NCBI RefSeq assembly: GCF_001187785.1
Contig: NZ_CP012154.1
Location: forward strand, 2,164,501-2,228,500
From: Wenzhouxiangella marina
GTDB lineage: Bacteria; Pseudomonadota; Gammaproteobacteria; Xanthomonadales; Wenzhouxiangellaceae
DNA: 64,000 nt
Reading direction: 5' to 3'
Of this stretch, positions 36,224 through 44,681 are shown in pieces (the first letter of the stretch is position 1; each line of letters begins with the position of its first letter). The position numbers and the translations under genes were made by a program. The notes beneath the pieces were generated by a model. It had not been told where the DNA came from and made no database searches. It was given only the letters and a program-made list of their open reading frames with translations.

Positions 36224-39200
36224 TCAGTCGATACCGTCATACTGATAACCAGTTCCTATCTTTCCGTATGAAGGCCCATTGATTGCGCCGAAAACACTGC
36301 CGGCACTCCCATCAACCGCATCATCTGGAGTTCCTTCCATCGGATGATATGTGACAAGCCCTTCCGCTAAATTAGATTCTGTAGCAAAGAGGAAAATATC
36401 ATCGAAATAGACAGTACGCGGTCCACCATTATTGTCTCCACGCAGTGATAGATCCCTACCAAACCCTGGAGCAAAATTAGCACCATAGCTGTGTGAGCCG
36501 ACGCTTTGCTCGTTTACAAATACCTCGTAGACTCCTGATAAGGGATCGAAGTCTACTTCAATGCGATTCCATGCTTCGGTTGCGAAAGTACCTGCCCACT
36601 GACCCTCACCATCTGAAGACCAACTTCTTATCTCTGCTTGGCCGCCACCGACGTAGCGAAAGCCAATATAAACGCCCGTGTAATCCAATCCTCCGAACAA
36701 CACCCCATTGACGCCCCCGGCTGGCAAGTAGAATCTAGCATCTAGTCTGACTCGATCACTCAACGCTGTTCCCGGCGCATAAATACCCTTCTGTCCTGCC
36801 GAAAAAGAACGAACGCGCACCGATTGCGCACCAGTGTAACTTTGCTCGTCAGTCGTGATATTGGTGCCAGCATCCGGCCAAGGACCATTTAGCCACTGTG
36901 AGGGGATTTGACCGATAACTTCATCTTCGAAGTCATCCATAAAAATAACGGAGTTACCAGGCGCCGATGCGCTGAATTGCGCTCCGACAATCGTAGACAA
37001 CCCAGCCGATACTCGCACGCTGCAGGCTGAGCTCGCTCCATCGCAAGCTCCAGACCAACCACTAAAGGTGCTGCTTGAGCTTGCCGTAGCAGTCAGGGAG
37101 ACGTCGGTGCCGGGCGCGAAGAGGTACTGACACTGAGGCAAGCTACAGACTCGGCCGCCGGGTTCCACGTTGATATGGCCGGAGCCCGTTCGGTTGACCA
37201 CCAACACGGCCTGATCGCCGCCGGAGAACGCCGCGTTAACCGTGGTTGCGCGGCCGACCGGTACGGTGCAGGTTGTTCCCCCGCCTACGCAGTTTGGCGA
37301 GAATCCTTCAAAACTTGCGCCGTTGCCTGGCTGGGCAGTAAGGAAAGCCTCGGTCGCTGTCAGCGGAAGCACGCAGCTTGTCTGGCAATCATAGAGCTCA
37401 CCATCAGCAAGCACACTCACCGCACCTTGGCCTTGAATGTTGATCACTAACGAATTGTTGGCGTTGAATAGCCATTCGAAGATTTGATTGAAGGAGTCGT
37501 GGGTCGAGAACCAGAAACTCGTTCCAGACTCGCTAAGAAACGGCATATGGAGCGCCCTATCTACCTTGGGTTCGCGCGGATTGCCGGGAACAGTGTGGAA
37601 GTAGTTTCTGTAATAGGCACCAGGCGGTTGCAACAACTGCCCAGGCAGCGGATTGAGCTCGTTTTCTTCCGCGCCAAGCAAAACCTCGGTGACGCAGTGG
37701 CCAATCGGCACACCGGCCACTGTTTCACGATGGTTCTGTGGAACACTCTGATTGCTGCAGCTCGATTCGTCGCAGGACAGTGCTGGGGCAAATCGTTGGC
37801 CTTGATAGCTGATCAAATTGTCGCCACTTGCATACCTTCCATCTTTGTCTCTAAGCCCTATGGCCACCTTCGTTGGTACGGGCAATGGGTTGGATTGAAA
37901 ATCTGCCAGGTTTTCTATCAGTCGACCGGGTTCGGTGTCGACATCGAAATAGCTGGCCAAGGCGGTGACGAAGAACGCCTGCTCGTCAGCACCGGACTGC
38001 CAGCAGCTCAGTTGCCGACATGCATCAATGCCCTCTCCTAAACCATCCCGGCCATCGGGCAAGCGCAGCCCTTGCATGTCGGACTCGCTGCCACTTATAC
38101 CTGAGTGTGGAGTACCGAGGGTCAGCAGTCCTGCCACCCTGGGGTGACGGCTTTCGGCGCAGGACGTAAATGGCGATAGCGGAACAGCGTGGTCGGAGAG
38201 TCCCTGCAGATAGGTGCGGGCAACAAGTCCCCCGAAGGAGTGCGCGATGATCTGGATGGGCTTCCCAGTCTCTGCATAGATCAGCTCGATCGCATCGCCT
38301 AGGTCAGACGCGAGGTCTTCGAACCTCGCGTTCGATCGATATCGGAACTCATAGACCGCGAACTCATTAGCTCCGAAGTCATGCAGCAATTCGGGCAGAT
38401 CACCCCATGTTCCGGGCCCGCCCCCCATCTGTCCGAGCTGCTTGTAACCATGAATGAACAGAACAGGCGTAGTGCGATTCAGGCAGTCCGTGCAGCGGCG
38501 TCCCAGTGCCCAGGCTGATCGATCGTCGGAGAAGTCGTAGATCTGCCAGCCCGGCGGCGTGTTCAAAGGCGCTTGAGCAGAATCCGGAATACGGTTCCAC
38601 GCATATCTTTGATATGCGTTTGGATTTTCGACAATAACAAACCGAGCCGTTTGGCAAGCAGCTTCCTCCCAATCATTGGCCCAATCCAAGTCACATTCAT
38701 CGATTGCTCTCTGCCCAAGGCCCATTGTGCGAGCTTCACCAAGCAACAACGCCAACGGCGGGTCGAACGCATAACTTGGCGGGTCTGTTCGGAGCGCAGT
38801 CCGTATCTCGCCATCTTCGTGGTGATAGTCGATCAATTTCACGGTCACCGACTCGCTGGCCGATCCCTCCGCCACGCGGTAACCGACATTGCCATTCGGG
38901 TGCCAAATCTCACCACCGCCGGGCCCAAAGCTCTGTTCAGCCACGATCGTTCCGTAGACGATGAAGTAATCAAGGCTCAGAACTCGGCTGCGGCCCAGAG
39001 ATTCGTTAGTAATGCCGATCAACAGTTCGCCACTGCCCGACTCAGCCGAAGTGGGCACGGCATAGTCGAGCAAACCATCCGGATCGACCGTGATCCAGCT
39101 CGGGCCGTCGACTAGCTCGTAACTCAGGCCCGCCGGGCTCTCAAGCGTCAGATCCACGGCCAGCTCCAGTTCACCGCTATCTCCAGGCAGCCACCGTCGC

Positions 39201-39841
39201 ACGACGTCGCCGCTGTCAAGACTGCGGATCCCTGCATTCACGTACGGGAAGGCCTGCATGTGGCGCTCATCAATTTTACCGACGGCAATCTGTAGCAGCA
39301 GTTGCTCGCCCCAATTGAGCAAGCCGCCGATTGCCCCTATGTCGGCCCACAGATCGCCACGGGCCCACGCAGGCGAGGGTTGATCCCAATCTGATCCGAC
39401 CATGGACAGCGCTGCCATAAGACTTACTGCCTCTTCAATCCGCTGCGCTGCAGTCGTGCCGGTGACTAGTCCGGACTCTGCCAAGCGCGCCACCAAGGTA
39501 GTAACCGGTGTGATGATCTGGAGAGAATCGGAGCTCCTCATCAAAAGGCGCATTTCCCCGGCAAAAGGTTGGGCGCGCCAGAAGCCGCCAAAAACAACAA
39601 TCTGATCACCCGGCTGCACAAGGGACGCTGGGAACCGATCGAAGTGCCCGTCACCATCGGTTGACCGCTGCTCGCGCACCGTGCCGTCCGAGGCGCGAAG
39701 CTCGACCACGCCGTGAGCAACCTCGGTGAAGCTGAAAAGCTCGAAATCGTCCCGGAACACTTCGTCGGACTGCATTCCCGAAACCAATCCGGCCAAAACC
39801 AGTGTCGCAAGGCCTAAAAACAAGGCAGTGATCGTTTTCAT
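36224..39841 (-). CDS. Large secreted alpha/beta-hydrolase, 3'-truncated by IS
   Basis: 1205 aa. A signal peptide (MKTITALFLGLATLVLAGLVSG) precedes an undefined N-terminal region. The lipase-like hydrolase domain (about 465-650) has VLFIHGYKQLG and IIAHSFGGLVART with nucleophile Ser535. Cys-containing glycine-rich beta repeats (about 855-965, SFSGWSGACDG type) and a LamG/concanavalin-like domain (about 975-1150) follow. A second LamG-like domain opens with GLVTYHPMEGTPDDAVDGS and breaks off at YQYDGID. The TGA stop is the first triplet of the IS inverted repeat, so the natural C-terminus is lost. RBS GGGGGAACC precedes the start. Codon use is less GC-rich than the flanks. Probably an exported lipase/esterase; substrate unknown. 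Confidence 0.8.
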   Translation of the reverse strand: MKTITALFLGLATLVLAGLVSGMQSDEVFRDDFELFSFTEVAHGVVELRASDGTVREQRSTDGDGHFDRFPASLVQPGDQIVVFGGFWRAQPFAGEMRLLMRSSDSLQIITPVTTLVARLAESGLVTGTTAAQRIEEAVSLMAALSMVGSDWDQPSPAWARGDLWADIGAIGGLLNWGEQLLLQIAVGKIDERHMQAFPYVNAGIRSLDSGDVVRRWLPGDSGELELAVDLTLESPAGLSYELVDGPSWITVDPDGLLDYAVPTSAESGSGELLIGITNESLGRSRVLSLDYFIVYGTIVAEQSFGPGGGEIWHPNGNVGYRVAEGSASESVTVKLIDYHHEDGEIRTALRTDPPSYAFDPPLALLLGEARTMGLGQRAIDECDLDWANDWEEAACQTARFVIVENPNAYQRYAWNRIPDSAQAPLNTPPGWQIYDFSDDRSAWALGRRCTDCLNRTTPVLFIHGYKQLGQMGGGPGTWGDLPELLHDFGANEFAVYEFRYRSNARFEDLASDLGDAIELIYAETGKPIQIIAHSFGGLVARTYLQGLSDHAVPLSPFTSCAESRHPRVAGLLTLGTPHSGISGSESDMQGLRLPDGRDGLGEGIDACRQLSCWQSGADEQAFFVTALASYFDVDTEPGRLIENLADFQSNPLPVPTKVAIGLRDKDGRYASGDNLISYQGQRFAPALSCDESSCSNQSVPQNHRETVAGVPIGHCVTEVLLGAEENELNPLPGQLLQPPGAYYRNYFHTVPGNPREPKVDRALHMPFLSESGTSFWFSTHDSFNQIFEWLFNANNSLVINIQGQGAVSVLADGELYDCQTSCVLPLTATEAFLTAQPGNGASFEGFSPNCVGGGTTCTVPVGRATTVNAAFSGGDQAVLVVNRTGSGHINVEPGGRVCSLPQCQYLFAPGTDVSLTATASSSSTFSGWSGACDGASSACSVRVSAGLSTIVGAQFSASAPGNSVIFMDDFEDEVIGQIPSQWLNGPWPDAGTNITTDEQSYTGAQSVRVRSFSAGQKGIYAPGTALSDRVRLDARFYLPAGGVNGVLFGGLDYTGVYIGFRYVGGGQAEIRSWSSDGEGQWAGTFATEAWNRIEVDFDPLSGVYEVFVNEQSVGSHSYGANFAPGFGRDLSLRGDNNGGPRTVYFDDIFLFATESNLAEGLVTYHPMEGTPDDAVDGSAGSVFGAINGPSYGKIGTGYQYDGID

Positions 39842-40316
39842 ACGTCGGTTCCCCCAGATTTCAGTAGAGTAAGCAAAGCCGCCAGTCGACTCACGCACAG
39901 CCAGTCAAACTCCTCACCAGCGCCGAGATCATTAGCATCGAATTTGTAAAGGCAACTGTCACGGTTGACTTGCCACACATCCCCTTCGGCTGATGGCAAA
40001 GCGACAGCGATCGAAAATTAGCAAATAGTCAAACAGGAGGTCAAGTTCACATCAAAGCACCAATCACTAGTGCGAGCCGAAAATGCAATGAATTTCGATT
40101 TCAGTCTCGACATTCGCTCGCAAAAACCTGTCGCGCACAAACCCGGAGAATCGCAAATGCAGAGAACAAATCCGAACCAGATATCGGCAGCGTCGGGACA
40201 GATAAGATTAAACGACGCACACAGTACACCTAAGGGGGGCATCTTTGGGGGCAACAGTCTAAAGATAGATTCTACTTATCTCCTATTTTCAGATTCTTAG
40301 ATTTCAAATTAGATAG
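39842..40316. other. AT-rich non-coding right end of the island
   Basis: No gene is supported. Short open frames have neither recognisable domains nor ribosome-binding sites. The stretch contains the hydrolase promoter region and one GGGGGCAAC motif close to attR. It is the most AT-rich part of the window. Confidence 0.6.
40247..40255 (+). repeat. GGGGGCAAC motif near attR
   Basis: With its flank it reads TTTGGGGGCAAC, exactly the complement of the inverted copy at 33665-33676 by attL. It is a candidate integrase arm-binding site on the right side. Confidence 0.5.
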
Positions 40317-40334
40317 CCGCCGCCTCCACCAAAT
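40317..40334 (+). repeat. attR, 18-bp direct repeat
   Basis: Second exact copy of CCGCCGCCTCCACCAAAT, a duplicated piece of the tmRNA 3' end that marks the island boundary. Confidence 0.9.
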
Positions 40335-40340
40335 CCCCGA

Positions 40341-40376
40341 GAAAGGGCTGGCCATCGCGCCAGCCCTTTCGCTTTC
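40341..40376 (+). terminator. Displaced chromosomal ssrA terminator
   Basis: Perfect 11-bp stem GAAAGGGCTGG / CCAGCCCTTTC followed by GCTTTCC, immediately after attR. Before integration it would have followed ssrA. Confidence 0.75.
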
Positions 40377-40437
40377 CGGGCCCCTAAAGACCCGCGGCAA
40401 TCGAACCTGCAAGTCCGTTCCCAGTCCGGCCAGGGTT

Positions 40438-40443
40438 TAGAAT
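40438..40443 (+). promoter_or_regulatory. Candidate -10 box of the P-type ATPase gene
   Basis: TAGAAT ending 6 nt before the ATG at 40450, with no Shine-Dalgarno sequence between, suggesting a leaderless mRNA. Confidence 0.4.
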
Positions 40444-40449
40444 CCAGCC

Positions 40450-42915
40450 ATGCAACGCCCCGTGCCCGATGAACTGCTGGAGCTGCTCGCTGACACCTCG
40501 AAGGGCCTGAGCGGCGCGGAGGTGGACGCCAGGCGGGCGCGCTACGGGCCGAACGACATCCTCGGCGAACCCGACAGCGGCTGGCGTGAACTGCTGCGCG
40601 ATACGCTGAAGGATCCGATGCTGTGGTTCCTGCTCGGAACGAGCCTGCTCTACGGGGTGCTGGGCGACACGCGCGAAGCGGTGATCCTGCTGATCGCGCT
40701 GGTGCCGTTCCTCGGAATGGATGCCTACCTGCACCGACGAACCCAGGCGTCGACGGCCGGCTTGAGCAAGCAGTTGGCCAGCCGGGTGGCGGTCCTTCGA
40801 GGGGGCGAGCGAGTGGTGGTTCCCACGGCCGATCTCGTGCCGGGTGACCTGATCGAACTGTCCGCATCGGACTTCGCACCGGCCGACGCGATTCTCTGCA
40901 CCGACGATGGCCTGCAGGTGGACGAGTCCGCGCTCACGGGCGAAGCCTACCCGGTGCGCAAGCACGCGTTCAGTACCTCTGCGGGACGCCAGGGAGGGGA
41001 CCGCGAGGCGAACGCCTGGGTGCTGGCGGGCACGCGGGTGCTGACCGGCGCCGGGCGACTGCGAATCGCCTACACCGGCGCCGACACGTTCTATGGTGAG
41101 ATCGTTCGCTCGGCACAACGAGGCCGCCAGGCGCGCACCCCGCTGCAAAAGGCCATCGGGCAACTGGTCGCCATCCTGGTGGTCGCGGCCACCCTGCTCT
41201 GCATCGCCCTGGCCATGATCCGCTGGCATCAGGGACACGGCCTGCTCGACGCGCTGCTCAGCGCCGTGACGCTGGCGGTGGCGGCGCTGCCGGAGGAGTT
41301 CCCGATCGTGTTCACCTTCTTCCTCGGCGTCGGGGTGTACCGCCTGGCGCGCCGCCGGGCGCTCGTTCGACGCGCCGTGGTGGTCGAGAACATCGGCCGG
41401 GTCACGACGATCTGTTCGGACAAGACCGGCACCCTCACGGAAGGACGCCTGGCGCTGAGCCAGGAGATTCCGGCGGATGAAGTGGAGGCCGACGGGCTGT
41501 TGAGCATCGCCGCGGCGGCAAGCGATCCGGAGGGGACGGATCCGATCGATGCCGCCATTCTCGCTCGAGCCACCGCTCCGACGAGCCCGATCGTGGCCCG
41601 ATTCCCCTTCACCGAGGACCGCAAGCGCGAGACGCGGGTCTTCGAGCGCTCGCCGGGCATGTTCCTGGCCGTCGCCAAGGGCGCTCCCGAGACCGTGGTG
41701 GACATGAGTGCCCTGGATGATGATCAGCGCCGAAGCTGGCTGGCGCGGGTGGAAGCGCTGGCCGCGAAGGGCTACAAGGTCATCGCCTGCGCCAGCCTGA
41801 CGATCGATGCCGCCGACTGGCAGGGACAGGAGCCGGACGAGGCCTATGACATTGCCGGCCTGCTGGCCTTCGAGGATCCGGTTCGAGACGGTGTAAGGGA
41901 AGCCGTCGCCGACTGCCGCCGCAGCGGCATCCACGTGATCATGGTCACGGGCGATCATCCCCTCACGGCCACGGCGATCGGCCGGCAGATCGGGCTAGCG
42001 GACGGCAAGCCGAAGGTGGTCCTGGCCGACGACATCCAGGCCACCATCGAGTCCGACCCCGCCGCGCTCCGTCGCATCGACGTCATCGCTCGCGCCATTC
42101 CGTCCCAGAAGCTCGCCATCGTTCAGGCGCTGCAGGCCCTCGACGAGATCGTGGCCGTGACCGGCGATGGCGTGAACGACGTGCCCGCATTGAAGGCCGC
42201 CGATGTCGGCATCGCGATGGGTCAGCGCGGCACCCAGAGCGCGCGCGAGGTCGCTTCCATCGTGCTGACCGATGACAACTTCAGCAGCATCGTCCACGCG
42301 ATCGGTGAGGGCCAGCAGCTGTTCTCCAATCTCAGGCTGAGCTTCGCCTATCTGCTGATGATCCACCTGCCGCTGGTGCTGTCGGCCGCCCTGATTCCGC
42401 TGGCCGGTTACCCGCTGCTCTATCTCCCGATCCACATCGTCTGGCTCGAGCTCATCATCCATCCGACGGCCCTGCTGGTGTTCCAGAACCTGCCAGGTGA
42501 TCGCTTGCTGGCTCGCGGCCGTGGCCAGCGCCGCATCCGCTTCTTCCGCCCCTCCGAATGGGCCACGATCGGAGCCGTCGGGCTGCTGCTCACGGTGCTG
42601 CTGATCGCCGGCTACGATCGTAGCCTTGGTGCCGATCAGGCGGTCGAACACGCCCGCGCCACGGTGATCGTCGCCCTGAGTATCGCCAGCGCCGCGCTCA
42701 TGGCGGTACTGAGCGGCTTGCGAACGCCCACGGCCTGGGCCGTGGCCATCGGCACCCTGGTGGGGACCATGGTGCTGGTGCAGACGCCGTTCCTGGCCTC
42801 GAAGCTGCACGTGATGCCGCTGCATCTCGACGACTGGTTGATCGCGCTGGCCGCAGGATCACTGATCGCCCTGCTGCCGATGCTCGGCTCGATGGCTCAC
42901 CGACGCTCGGACTAG
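40450..42915 (+). CDS. P-type cation-transporting ATPase (P2-like)
   Basis: 821-aa inner-membrane pump. The N-terminal cation-ATPase domain includes GLSGAEVDARRARYGPNDI. The actuator motif reads LTGEAYPVRK (TGEA in place of the usual TGES). Helix 4 has LPEEFP, the phosphorylation site is CSDKTGTLT with Asp324, KGAPE marks the nucleotide domain, and MVTGDHP and GDGVNDVPALK complete the HAD hinge. PEEFP rather than PEGLP or CPC argues against heavy-metal P1B and for a divergent P2 subgroup. The ion is not predictable. The next gene starts 2 bp after the stop. Confidence 0.88.
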   Translation: MQRPVPDELLELLADTSKGLSGAEVDARRARYGPNDILGEPDSGWRELLRDTLKDPMLWFLLGTSLLYGVLGDTREAVILLIALVPFLGMDAYLHRRTQASTAGLSKQLASRVAVLRGGERVVVPTADLVPGDLIELSASDFAPADAILCTDDGLQVDESALTGEAYPVRKHAFSTSAGRQGGDREANAWVLAGTRVLTGAGRLRIAYTGADTFYGEIVRSAQRGRQARTPLQKAIGQLVAILVVAATLLCIALAMIRWHQGHGLLDALLSAVTLAVAALPEEFPIVFTFFLGVGVYRLARRRALVRRAVVVENIGRVTTICSDKTGTLTEGRLALSQEIPADEVEADGLLSIAAAASDPEGTDPIDAAILARATAPTSPIVARFPFTEDRKRETRVFERSPGMFLAVAKGAPETVVDMSALDDDQRRSWLARVEALAAKGYKVIACASLTIDAADWQGQEPDEAYDIAGLLAFEDPVRDGVREAVADCRRSGIHVIMVTGDHPLTATAIGRQIGLADGKPKVVLADDIQATIESDPAALRRIDVIARAIPSQKLAIVQALQALDEIVAVTGDGVNDVPALKAADVGIAMGQRGTQSAREVASIVLTDDNFSSIVHAIGEGQQLFSNLRLSFAYLLMIHLPLVLSAALIPLAGYPLLYLPIHIVWLELIIHPTALLVFQNLPGDRLLARGRGQRRIRFFRPSEWATIGAVGLLLTVLLIAGYDRSLGADQAVEHARATVIVALSIASAALMAVLSGLRTPTAWAVAIGTLVGTMVLVQTPFLASKLHVMPLHLDDWLIALAAGSLIALLPMLGSMAHRRSD

Positions 42916-42917
42916 CC

Positions 42918-43670
42918 ATGGACGAACTCGAACTGTTGGTCGACCTCCACCGCTCCGGCCAGCGGCAAGGCCCCGGGGGCAGCAAGGAAACTCGACGCGC
43001 GCTGGAAATGACCGGCCTGGCCCAGGCGAGGGGACTGCGCGTGGCCGACATCGGCTGTGGCACCGGATCGGCGAGCCTGCTGCTGGCCGAGTGGCTGGAT
43101 GCCGAGATCGTCGCGGTGGACCTGTTTCCCGAGTTCCTTGCCGAACTGAACGATCGGGCCCGGACGCGAGGCTTTTCGGAACGTATCCGCACGCTCGAAG
43201 CCTCGATGGATGCCCTGCCCTTCGCTGCCGACGAGTTCGATCTGATCTGGTCCGAAGGAGCGATCTACAACATGGGCTTCGAAGCCGGCCACCAGGCCTG
43301 GCGGCGGTTCCTCAAGCCCGGCGGAATGCTAGTGGTCTCGGAGATCACCTGGCTGACGGCCGAGCGCCCTCCGGCACTCCAGGCGCATTGGGAACGCGAG
43401 TACCCGGAAATCGATACGGCCTCGGCCAAGGTCGCCCAACTGGAGCGCCACGGCTACCGGCCCGAAGCCTATTTCGTGCTGCCTCCGGATGGCTGGCTGA
43501 CGAACTACTACGAGCCGCTGGAAGCGAGCTTCGAGGCCTTTCTGGAGCGCAACGCGCACTCCGAGTCGGCTCGGAACATCGTCGAGGCCGAGCGGCGCGA
43601 GATCGCGCTCTATCGGCGCTACCGGGATTTCTACAGCTACGGGTTCTACATCGCCTCCCGGATCGACTGA
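42918..43670 (+). CDS. Class I SAM-dependent methyltransferase
   Basis: 250 aa. Motif I is VADIGCGTGSASLLLAEW, motif II is IVAVDLFPEFL, and the post-I region ALPFAADEFDLIWSEGAIYNMGFEAG ends in LKPGGMLVVSEITWL. The pattern resembles UbiE/MerR-associated methyltransferases acting on small molecules. It is coupled to the ATPase gene by a 2-bp gap. Substrate unknown. Confidence 0.8.
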   Translation: MDELELLVDLHRSGQRQGPGGSKETRRALEMTGLAQARGLRVADIGCGTGSASLLLAEWLDAEIVAVDLFPEFLAELNDRARTRGFSERIRTLEASMDALPFAADEFDLIWSEGAIYNMGFEAGHQAWRRFLKPGGMLVVSEITWLTAERPPALQAHWEREYPEIDTASAKVAQLERHGYRPEAYFVLPPDGWLTNYYEPLEASFEAFLERNAHSESARNIVEAERREIALYRRYRDFYSYGFYIASRID

Positions 43671-43729
43671 TCCCTCCAGGCACGCTGCCTTCGTTATCCT
43701 TTGGCGCTGACTTCACCTCGAGACACGAC

Positions 43730-44587
43730 ATGTGCCGCTGGCTGGCCTATTCCGGACCCGAAATCTACCTCGAAGACCTGATCATCAAGCCCTCCCGCTC
43801 GCTGCTGGTGCAGAGCCGCTTCGCGCGCGAGAACTACGTCGAGAACATGCCCGGCCTGCCCGACGGCGCCTTTCCGACCAATGGCGACGGCTTCGGCGTG
43901 GCCTGGTACGGCGACCGCGAACGCCCCGGCCTGTATCGCGACCTGCGCCCGGCCTGGTCGGACCGCAACCTGGTCAATCTCGCCGAGCAGATCAGGTCCG
44001 GCCTGTTCCTGGCCCATCTGCGCGCGGCTTACCACGGCCTGGTCCAGCGCACGAATTCACACCCGTTTCGGCACGGCCGCTGGGTGTTCCAGCACAACGG
44101 CGAGATCTCGGGTTTCGACCGCATCAAGCGCAGCCTGCAGATGGCCGTCGACCCGGACCTGTTCGCGCAGATCCAGGGCACGACCGATTCGGAGACGGCC
44201 TTCTACCTGGCCATCTCGCTCGGGCTCGAAAGCGACCCGAAAGGCGCGATGGAACGCATGGTCGGCCTGGTCGAGGCCGAGCAGCGCAAGGCCGGCATCC
44301 ACGAGCCCTTTCGCCTGACCTGCGCCTTCTCCGACGGTCAGAAGCTCTATGCGATCAGGCACTCGACCGATGGCAAGCCGAAGACGCTCTACCACAACCG
44401 GGCCGGTGGTGGCATGGACCAGGTGTTGAGCGAAGGCAGCGAACCGCATGGGAAGGGCACGATCCTGCTGTCCGAGCCGATCGACGATTGCCCGGAGAAC
44501 TGGGTCAGCGTCGAACCGGCCAGCTTCGTCACCGCGATCGATGGTCGAGTCGAGCGCGAGCCCTTCCATCCTCAGGCACCCATCTGA
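43730..44587 (+). CDS. Class II glutamine amidotransferase (YafJ-like)
   Basis: 285 aa. The catalytic Cys is residue 2 (MCRWLAYSGPEIYLEDL), as in N-terminal nucleophile amidotransferases, after Met removal. NSHPFRHGRWVFQHNGEISGF carries the conserved Asn/Gly oxyanion residues and DSETAFYLA the Asp. Stand-alone members related to EgtC/YafJ hydrolyse gamma-glutamyl compounds or glutamine; the acceptor is unknown. A TTATCCT box lies about 33 bp before the ATG. Confidence 0.85.
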   Translation: MCRWLAYSGPEIYLEDLIIKPSRSLLVQSRFARENYVENMPGLPDGAFPTNGDGFGVAWYGDRERPGLYRDLRPAWSDRNLVNLAEQIRSGLFLAHLRAAYHGLVQRTNSHPFRHGRWVFQHNGEISGFDRIKRSLQMAVDPDLFAQIQGTTDSETAFYLAISLGLESDPKGAMERMVGLVEAEQRKAGIHEPFRLTCAFSDGQKLYAIRHSTDGKPKTLYHNRAGGGMDQVLSEGSEPHGKGTILLSEPIDDCPENWVSVEPASFVTAIDGRVEREPFHPQAPI

Positions 44588-44681
44588 ACCCGCATTGAAC
44601 CGGTTCGAAGCGCGCCGCGCTAGAATGCCGAGAGCCCGCGATGAGAACGCGGTCTCCCTTGCATCCCGGAGTGCCTGACCG

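Larger units (their letters stand above)
35026..36226 (-). mobile_element. IS3-family insertion sequence
   Basis: 1201-bp element. The terminal inverted repeats start TGACCGTACCCCTG (left) and TGACCATACCCCTG (right, complementary strand). Imperfect similarity continues for about 38 bp to AATGTGGGA. It encodes orfA and orfB on the minus strand. No target duplication is seen: the flanking triplets are CTT and GTC. This suggests a deletion or rearrangement after insertion. The right end lies inside the secreted hydrolase gene. Confidence 0.88.
33496..40334. mobile_element. Genomic island integrated in ssrA
   Basis: A ~6.8-kb island bounded by an exact 18-bp direct repeat, one copy being the tmRNA 3' end. 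Contents in order: island-borne terminator, repeated GGGGGCAAC motifs, P4-type integrase, IS3-family element, truncated secreted hydrolase, AT-rich non-coding end. Base composition is visibly lower in GC than the flanks, especially 34.9-35.05 and 39.9-40.3 kb. The integrase next to attL and the tmRNA target are classic island features. Confidence 0.9.

Noticed and set aside
35021-36230. Target-site duplication around the IS3 element
   Set aside because: The 3-5 bp flanks (AACTT on the left, GTCGA on the right) do not match, so no duplication is claimed.
40070-40300. 76-codon frame in the AT-rich right end of the island
   Set aside because: No Shine-Dalgarno sequence and no recognisable domain; it covers the GGGGGCAAC motif near attR.
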